The position numbers and the translations under genes were made by a program. 10,914 nucleotides of DNA from an uncultured Oscillospiraceae bacterium (GTDB lineage Bacteria; Bacillota; Clostridia; Oscillospirales; Acutalibacteraceae), in contig URPQ01000062.1 of assembly GCA_900549755.1 (NCBI GenBank), positions 1-10,914 on the forward strand. The letters are read 5' to 3'. Shown here one piece after another: positions 6,095-10,914 of this stretch; within the stretch, counting starts at the first letter, position 1, and each line of letters begins with the position of its first letter. A model generated the notes under the pieces. The model was not told the DNA's origin and made no database searches. It worked only from the letters and a program-made list of their open reading frames with translations.

Positions 6095-7504
6095 ATGCTT
6101 GAAAATGTTGAGCCTTTGCGCGTGTTTCATTATTTTGAAAATATATGCGCCATTCCGCACGGCTCGGGAAATACCGACGGAATAAGCGAGTTTTGCGTGA
6201 ATTTCGCAAGGGAGCACGGTCTTGAATATAAAAAGGACGCGCTCAACAATGTAATAATCAAAAAGGCGGCGACCGCGGGGTATGAAAACCACCCGACCGT
6301 AATTTTGCAGGGGCACCTTGATATGGTGTGCGAAAAAACCGCCGACTGCGATATTGATTTTAAAAAGGACGGCTTGCGCCTTGTGCTCACAGGCGATATG
6401 CTCTCGGCTGACGGCACTACCCTGGGCGCTGACGACGGCATAGCCGTTGCTATGATACTGGCGGTTTTAGAGGACGAAACCGCCGCACACCCGCCGCTTG
6501 AAGCGCTTTTCACCACCGATGAGGAAACGGGAATGTACGGCGCCGAGGGGGTTGATGTATCGGCGCTTTCGGGCAGCACGCTTATAAACCTTGATTCGGG
6601 CGAAGAGGGCGTTTTAACAGTAGGCTGCGCGGGCGGCGCAAAGGCTGATTTTAAAATGCCCATAGAACTTTGCGAAAACACAGAGCCTTGCGTTAAAATT
6701 ACCGTTTCGGGACTTTTGGGCGGTCACTCGGGAATTGATATTAACAAGGGCAGGCTTAACGCCGATACCCTTATGGGGCGGCTGCTTGGCGGCTTGAACT
6801 CTGAATTTCGCATAGTTTCCCTTTGCGGCGGGTTTAAGGATAATGTTATTCCCAACGCCTGCGAGTGCGTTATAGCAACAAACAGCGAAATAGGCGATTA
6901 TTTAGCCGGGTTTGCAAAAAGCAATGTGCCTGACAGTGACAAAGGGCTTAAAATCACCGCCGAAAAAGCGGAAAAGGCGGATAAATGCCTTACAGATAAA
7001 TCGACTGCCGAAGTGGTGAATTTCTTATCGGGCTTTAAATCGGGTGTTGAGGCTATGAGCCAAAGTATGCCGGGCTTGGTGGAAAGCTCGCAGAACCTCG
7101 GTATTGCAAATATTTCGGGCGGGTATTTTAACGCCGTTATGTCGGTGCGCAGCAGCGTAAAGCCCGAAAAGCAGCGCTTGCTTGGTGGAATACGGGAACT
7201 GGCGGCGCATTACGGCGCAGAGCTTAATATTCACGGTGATTACCCCGCGTGGGAGTACAGAGAGAACTCTCGCCTGCGGGATAAAATGACCGAGGTATAT
7301 GGGAAAATGTACGGCAAAAAGCCTACCGTGGAGACCGTTCACGCAGGGCTTGAGTGCGGGCTTTTGGGCGAGAAGATAGCGGGGTTTGACGCAGTGTCAT
7401 TAGGACCCGATATGTGGGATATTCACACCGCTAACGAGCACCTCTCGGTATCCTCAACCAAAAGAGTATATGAATTTTTGCGTAATGTTTTAAAGGAGCT
7501 TTAA
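6095..7504 (+). CDS. pepD: PepD-like cytosolic dipeptidase (M20 family, aminoacyl-histidine dipeptidase)
   Basis: A two-zinc peptidase of 469 residues, close to the roughly 485 of E. coli PepD, which splits many unblocked dipeptides including Xaa-His in the cytoplasm. The N-terminal 'ICAIPHGSGN' (17-26) is typical of this subfamily. Metal and catalytic positions are present: 'GHLDM' (H74, catalytic D76), 'GADDG' (bridging D113), 'TTDEETG' (catalytic E143, metal E144), 'NLDSGEEG' (D167) and a late histidine in 'DIHTANEHL' (H444). The lid domain lies about 185-390, with 'GGHSGIDI' (209-216) supplying a substrate-contact histidine. The start has GGAG 9 nt upstream, and the gene begins 22 bp after secA. 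It is followed 3 bp later by a proline-specific peptidase, and then by a peptide importer. That arrangement supports a role in breaking down imported peptides. Confidence 0.92.
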   Translation: MLENVEPLRVFHYFENICAIPHGSGNTDGISEFCVNFAREHGLEYKKDALNNVIIKKAATAGYENHPTVILQGHLDMVCEKTADCDIDFKKDGLRLVLTGDMLSADGTTLGADDGIAVAMILAVLEDETAAHPPLEALFTTDEETGMYGAEGVDVSALSGSTLINLDSGEEGVLTVGCAGGAKADFKMPIELCENTEPCVKITVSGLLGGHSGIDINKGRLNADTLMGRLLGGLNSEFRIVSLCGGFKDNVIPNACECVIATNSEIGDYLAGFAKSNVPDSDKGLKITAEKAEKADKCLTDKSTAEVVNFLSGFKSGVEAMSQSMPGLVESSQNLGIANISGGYFNAVMSVRSSVKPEKQRLLGGIRELAAHYGAELNIHGDYPAWEYRENSRLRDKMTEVYGKMYGKKPTVETVHAGLECGLLGEKIAGFDAVSLGPDMWDIHTANEHLSVSSTKRVYEFLRNVLKEL

Positions 7505-7507
7505 AAA

Positions 7508-8575
7508 ATGAGAAACGCAACAGTTAAAAAATTACAAAACGAGCTTGAAAAGGGGAGCGCGCTGCTTATTGCAAGCGTGCCGAACAGATTTTACATTACG
7601 GGCTTTGAAACAAGCGACGGCTATGTTTTAATAACCGACAGCAAGGCATATTTTCTTATTGATTTCCGCTATGTTGAAAAGGCAAAGGAAATTGTGAGCA
7701 GCTGTGAGGTTCGCCTGTCTTCTTCTCCTTTTAAGGAAATAAAGGAATTGTGCGAGGAAAACGGCATAAAGCGCCTTTATGTTGAAAACGAGTATGTTTC
7801 AATGAGCTTACTCCGTCAGCTTTCCGAAAATGTTCAGGTGGAAATACCCGAGTGCGACCGCTTTGATACATTACTTCGCGATTTGCGCGCGGTAAAGAAC
7901 GAAAAGGAGCTTTCTTTAATGAAAGAGGCTCAAAGACTGACCGACGAAACCTTTAAGTACATAACCGCCCGCATTGAAGAGGGAAGAACCGAGCGCGAAA
8001 TTATGCTTGATATGGAGTTTTATATGCGTCGGCTCGGCAGCGAGGGCGTTTCATTTGATTTCATTGTGGTTTCGGGCAAAAATTCATCACTTCCGCACGG
8101 CGTGCCGACCGATAAAAAGGTTGAACGCGGCGATTTTATCACAATGGATTTCGGCGCCGTGGTGGGCGGATACCGCTCGGATATGACAAGAACGGTAGCA
8201 TTGGGCAGTATTGACGACGAGCAGAAAAAGGTGTATGATACCGTGCTTAAAGCACAGCTTGCGGGCATTAAAGCCGTAAAAGCGGGCGTAGTGTGCAAAG
8301 ATGTTGATAAAATTTCCCGCGATATTATTTACTCTGCGGGGTATGAGGGCTGCTTCGGCCACGGGCTTGGGCACAGCGTGGGTATTGAAATTCACGAAAG
8401 ACCGCTTTTCAACACACGGTGCGATACGGTGCTTAAAGCCGGCACGGTTATGACGGTTGAACCCGGAATTTACGTTGAAAACAAATACGGCGTTCGCATT
8501 GAAGATATGGTATATGTTACCGAAAACGGTTGTATAGATTTAACAAACAGCCCAAAAGAGCTTATCTGCCTTTAA
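7508..8575 (+). CDS. Xaa-Pro aminopeptidase/dipeptidase (M24 family)
   Basis: A 355-residue two-metal peptidase of the short bacterial type that removes residues preceding proline. An N-terminal creatinase-like domain (about 1-125) with 'NRFYITGFETSDGY' is followed by the pita-bread catalytic domain. Its metal ligands are visible: D214 in 'MDFGA', D225 in 'SDMTRT', H289 in 'GHGLGHSVG', E318 in 'VEPGIY' and E332 in 'RIEDM'. Substrate histidines are H197 ('LPHG') and H296 ('IHERP'). AAGGAG lies 9 nt before the ATG, within the end of the preceding gene, so the two peptidases are almost certainly co-translated. Whether it acts as an aminopeptidase P or as a prolidase on Xaa-Pro dipeptides cannot be decided by eye, so no symbol is given. 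It complements PepD, which generally handles proline-containing bonds poorly. Confidence 0.92.
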   Translation: MRNATVKKLQNELEKGSALLIASVPNRFYITGFETSDGYVLITDSKAYFLIDFRYVEKAKEIVSSCEVRLSSSPFKEIKELCEENGIKRLYVENEYVSMSLLRQLSENVQVEIPECDRFDTLLRDLRAVKNEKELSLMKEAQRLTDETFKYITARIEEGRTEREIMLDMEFYMRRLGSEGVSFDFIVVSGKNSSLPHGVPTDKKVERGDFITMDFGAVVGGYRSDMTRTVALGSIDDEQKKVYDTVLKAQLAGIKAVKAGVVCKDVDKISRDIIYSAGYEGCFGHGLGHSVGIEIHERPLFNTRCDTVLKAGTVMTVEPGIYVENKYGVRIEDMVYVTENGCIDLTNSPKELICL

Positions 8576-8595
8576 TTTATTCTTGCATTTTAAGC

Positions 8596-8623
8596 TTTAA
8601 TGTGGTAAACTGTCTTTTATAAT
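8596..8623 (+). promoter_or_regulatory. Candidate promoter of the opp operon
   Basis: A perfect TATAAT (8618-8623) lies in the 84-bp gap before oppB, with TTTAAT (8596-8601) 16 bp upstream as a weak -35. No terminator hairpin separates it from the M24 peptidase gene, so read-through from upstream is also possible and this may be an internal promoter. It leaves a leader of about 30 nt. Confidence 0.55.
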
Positions 8624-8643
8624 ATATACTGTTTTAAAAAATC

Positions 8644-8662
8644 AGGGAGTTGAAATCGGTTG
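8644..8662 (+). promoter_or_regulatory. Ribosome binding site that fixes a TTG start of oppB
   Basis: AGGGAG (8644-8649) stands 10 nt before TTG at 8660. No in-frame ATG or GTG lies nearby, and the protein reads MGKYIIKR into the first membrane span, as expected for OppB. The only other nearby TTG (8650) runs into a stop after five codons. Confidence 0.75.
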
Positions 8663-9577
8663 GGTAAATACATTATAAAGCGTGTTGCGATGGGAGTTCT
8701 CAGCATATTTATAGTTGCAACGCTCACGTTTTTCCTTATGAACCTTGTCCCCGGCGGCCCGTTCGTGGCGGAAAAATCAATAAGTAAGGAGGCGCAGGCG
8801 GCGCTTGAGGCTAAATACGGTCTTGATAAACCGCTGCTTGAAAGATACGCCACCTATATGACCGACTTTGTAAAGGGCGATATGGGGCTTAGCCTTCGCC
8901 AGCGCGGACGTACCGTGTCGGATATTATCTTTTCAAAATTCCCTGTTTCGGCAAAGCTCGCGGGCTTTGCGGTAGCTGTGGCGGTGCTTGTGGGTATTCC
9001 TTTGGGATGTCTTTCTGCATACAACCGAGGGAAATTAGGCGATAATATTATAATAGTTTTCGCAACCTGCGGCATAGCAATACCGAGCTTTATAAGCAGC
9101 GTTATTTTGTTGTATACCTTCGGCAGTAAGCTGAATATATTGCCGACCGTCGGGCTTAACACAATGTCTTCGTATATAATGCCCGTAACCGCGCTTGCAA
9201 TTTACCCCACGGCGTACATAACCCGCCTTATGCGTTCAAGCCTTTTGGACGTTATGGGGCAGGATTATATAAGAACCGCAAAGGCAAAGGGTCTTTCAAA
9301 TTTTAAAATACTGTTCAAGCATGCGCTCCGCAACGCGGTTCTGCCGGTTGTAACTTATGTAGGACCTATGCTTGCAAGCCTTATGACGGGCTCGTTTGTA
9401 GTTGAAAAAATATTCACTGTTCCGGGGCTCGGCAGAGACTTTGTAAGCGCCATAAACCAGCGCGACTACACCCTTATAATGGGTACTACAATAGTGCTTG
9501 CAACGCTTATTATTACCGCGAACGTTATAGTTGATATTCTTTATAAGATAATCGACCCGCGCATTAACTTAAAGTAA
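8660..9577 (+). CDS. oppB: Peptide ABC transporter permease, OppB/DppB type
   Basis: A 305-residue inner-membrane permease with six predicted spans (about 9-29, 97-120, 130-154, 171-189, 225-248 and 272-293). 'LTFFLMNLVPGGPF' (22-35) and 'KYGLDKPLLERY' (52-63) are typical of the first part of OppB-type permeases. The cytoplasmic EAA loop that docks on the ATPase is 'QDYIRTAKAKGLS' (201-213), continuing to about 224. 'VPGLGRDFVSAI' (254-265) and 'DPRINLK' at the C-terminus are also characteristic. It would pair with the next gene to form the channel for di- or oligopeptides. The family also transports nickel and some sugars, but the neighbouring peptidases favour peptides. Length and termini are complete. 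The gene uses a TTG start. Confidence 0.92.
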   Translation: MGKYIIKRVAMGVLSIFIVATLTFFLMNLVPGGPFVAEKSISKEAQAALEAKYGLDKPLLERYATYMTDFVKGDMGLSLRQRGRTVSDIIFSKFPVSAKLAGFAVAVAVLVGIPLGCLSAYNRGKLGDNIIIVFATCGIAIPSFISSVILLYTFGSKLNILPTVGLNTMSSYIMPVTALAIYPTAYITRLMRSSLLDVMGQDYIRTAKAKGLSNFKILFKHALRNAVLPVVTYVGPMLASLMTGSFVVEKIFTVPGLGRDFVSAINQRDYTLIMGTTIVLATLIITANVIVDILYKIIDPRINLK

Positions 9578-9596
9578 GGAGCGACGAGAAGTTAAA

Positions 9597-10637
9597 ATGA
9601 ACAAGAAGTTTCCGAGTCTTCAGCTTAACCCCGAAGATTTTCTTCCCGCCACGCCTGACGAAAAAGAAAGTCTTGTAATAATGCGCGAAAGCGTAAACTT
9701 TTGGAAGGACGGTCTGCGCCGCCTTCGCAAGAACAAAATTGCAATGGTTAGCCTTGTTTTTGTTCTGCTTATAATGATATTCGCCTATGTTCTGCCCGCC
9801 TTTTGGCCTTACAGCTACGAGGAGCAGATTAAATACAGCGAAAATTTAGCCCCCTTTGAATACGGAAAGGTAGAACAGGAAAAAATCAACGCAGGCGAGA
9901 GCGTTTTCCCGCATATCTGCGGCACCGATAAATTGGGGCGTGACTTTGCCGTGCGCCTTATGATGGGCACCAGAGTCAGCGTTACGGTAGGCCTTATCTG
10001 CGCGGCGCTCGTGCTGCTTGTGGGCGCTACCTACGGCGCGATAGCCGGCTTTTTGGGCGGCTGGGTAGATAATATTATGATGCGTATAACCGATATTCTC
10101 TACACAATACCCGATGTTTTGCTTATAATTGTGCTTTCAATGGTTTTAAGACCTCGACTTGAGCAGCTTGCCAATGTTGCCGGATTTAACTGGATTCAGC
10201 TTATAGGGCCTAACCTTATAGCCATGTTTTTAGTTTTCGTTCTGCTTTACTGGGTAGGTATGGCGCGCATTACGCGTTCGCAGGTTTTGGTTTTAAAGGA
10301 ATCGGAATATGTTACCGCCGCAAGGGCGCTCGGCGCTAACGGCTCAAGGATTATAAGAAAGCACCTGCTTACAAACTGCATAGGTACGCTTATTGTTACC
10401 ACCACCTTGCAGATTCCGTCCGCTATATTTACCGAAAGCTATTTAAGCTTTTTAGGTCTCGGCGTTGCGGCGCCTATGCCGTCGCTCGGCTCTTTGGCTA
10501 CAGACGCAGTCAAGGGTATGAACACATACCCGCACCTGCTGTTTTTGCCGGCGGTTATCATCAGTGTTACCATCCTTGCGTTCAATCTTTTGGGCGACGG
10601 TCTGCGCGACGCGTTTGACCCCAAGCTTAAAAATTAA
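9597..10637 (+). CDS. oppC: Peptide ABC transporter permease, OppC/DppC type
   Basis: A 346-residue partner permease. Its N-terminus holds the OppC leader helix region (FWKDGLRRLRKNKIAM, about 35-50, then a span to about 70), followed by an outside loop up to the family motif 'CGTDKLGRDF' (108-117). Remaining spans are at about 127-150, 171-185, 203-222, 265-285 and 313-333. The EAA loop is 'ESEYVTAARALGA' (235-247), continuing to about 260. 'YLSFLGLGV' (282-290) and 'LGDGLRDAFDP' (332-342) are typical of OppC. It is longer than the roughly 300 residues of E. coli OppC because of about 30 extra N-terminal residues and a longer first outside loop. It starts 19 bp after oppB. The strongest ribosome site, AGGAG, is about 15 nt upstream and therefore distant; a closer GAGAAG may serve. 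Confidence in the family is high. Confidence 0.92.
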   Translation: MNKKFPSLQLNPEDFLPATPDEKESLVIMRESVNFWKDGLRRLRKNKIAMVSLVFVLLIMIFAYVLPAFWPYSYEEQIKYSENLAPFEYGKVEQEKINAGESVFPHICGTDKLGRDFAVRLMMGTRVSVTVGLICAALVLLVGATYGAIAGFLGGWVDNIMMRITDILYTIPDVLLIIVLSMVLRPRLEQLANVAGFNWIQLIGPNLIAMFLVFVLLYWVGMARITRSQVLVLKESEYVTAARALGANGSRIIRKHLLTNCIGTLIVTTTLQIPSAIFTESYLSFLGLGVAAPMPSLGSLATDAVKGMNTYPHLLFLPAVIISVTILAFNLLGDGLRDAFDPKLKN

Positions 10638-10638
10638 T

Positions 10639-10655
10639 GGAGGGTGAGAGCATTG
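10639..10655 (+). promoter_or_regulatory. Ribosome binding site that fixes a TTG start of oppD
   Basis: GGAGGG (10639-10644) is followed by an 8-nt spacer and TTG at 10653. An in-frame GTG at 10644 overlaps this site and so is unlikely to be used. Confidence 0.75.
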
Positions 10656-10914
10656 AGTGAAAAGCTTTTGGAAATAAAGGACGAAAGACTCTCGTTCTTC
10701 ACCCCCGCAGGTGAAGTTAAGGCGCTTAACGGCGTTTCCTTCTCAATGGAGGAAGGCGAGGTTCTCGGAATAGTGGGCGAGTCGGGCTCGGGCAAATCCG
10801 TAACGGCTTACTCAATAATGGGGCTTACCGCATACCCCGGTAAATTGGTCGGCGGTACGGTTCGCTTTAACGGGCATGAAATTGAAAAAATGACCGAAAA
10901 GGAGTTCCGCAAAA
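10653..10914 (+). CDS. oppD: Peptide ABC transporter ATPase, OppD/DppD type, N-terminal fragment
   Basis: The first 87 codons of an ATP-binding subunit that continues past the right edge. The translation begins MSEKLLEIKDERLSF. It includes 'ALNGVSFSMEEGEVLGIVGE' and the Walker A loop 'GESGSGKS' at about residues 47-54, followed by 'SVTAYSIMGL', a sequence typical of OppD/DppD rather than OppF. It starts 15 bp after oppC and would power the two permeases from the cytoplasm. An OppF-type second ATPase and a substrate-binding lipoprotein are expected beyond the window; neither is present upstream. The Q-loop, signature and Walker B are outside the fragment. Confidence 0.93.
   Translation, partial: MSEKLLEIKDERLSFFTPAGEVKALNGVSFSMEEGEVLGIVGESGSGKSVTAYSIMGLTAYPGKLVGGTVRFNGHEIEKMTEKEFRK

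Noticed and set aside
6088..6102. Tiny frame ATGAAAAATGCTTGA overlapping the pepD start, considered as a leader peptide
   Set aside because: It has four codons, its start is only 2 nt from the GGAG site, and the pepD ATG at 6095 has proper spacing.
6130..6681. Antisense open frame of 183 codons inside the pepD-like gene
   Set aside because: It is serine- and alanine-rich low-complexity protein as expected from a reverse reading of a biased gene, and the sense frame carries all catalytic motifs.

Overview
The gene content, strong Shine-Dalgarno sites, two TTG starts and family choices suggest a chromosomal segment from an anaerobic Firmicute. These include an archaeal-type phosphoglycerate mutase, the NusG-domain-II plus Gx-transporter pair, an ApbE lipoprotein and a SecA with a zinc tail. 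A clostridial, possibly Oscillospirales-like gut bacterium fits best. The taxonomy is inference from content and moderate base composition; no rRNA or other marker is present. There are no tRNAs, mobile elements, CRISPR arrays or phage genes. Coding density is very high, and the largest gene-free stretch is about 170 bp.

Layout. (1) Positions 1-113, minus strand: the N-terminus of a peptidase U32 family protein. (2) 281-1492, plus strand: an archaeal-type cofactor-independent phosphoglycerate mutase, divergent from U32 and with a near-consensus promoter. (3) 1478-2289, minus strand: a two-gene unit made of a membrane-anchored NusG-domain-II protein followed by a Gx-family (HepS-like) membrane protein. 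Its last 15 bp overlap the mutase gene tail to tail. (4) 2375-6072, plus strand: apbE (lipoprotein FAD:protein FMN transferase) followed 5 bp later by secA. apbE is divergent from the NusG-II/Gx unit, and the two promoters are interleaved in 67 bp. (5) 6095-8575, plus strand: a PepD-like M20 dipeptidase and an M24 Xaa-Pro peptidase, 3 bp apart. (6) 8660 to the end, plus strand: oppB, oppC and the start of oppD of a peptide ABC transporter, preceded by its own candidate promoter.

How the genes work together. The right half reads as a peptide-use block: an importer for di- or oligopeptides beside a general dipeptidase and a proline-specific peptidase that would finish their breakdown. The middle looks like an envelope redox module. 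ApbE attaches FMN to exported proteins. NusG-II and Gx proteins are small membrane or exported partners that I recall being found with ApbE in flavin-based electron-transfer loci. SecA, the export motor, sits in the same transcription unit as apbE.

I do not see a clearly unprecedented system. The points most worth checking are the NusG-II/Gx/ApbE module, the apparently leaderless apbE start, the interleaved divergent promoters, and the tail-to-tail overlap with no room for a terminator.
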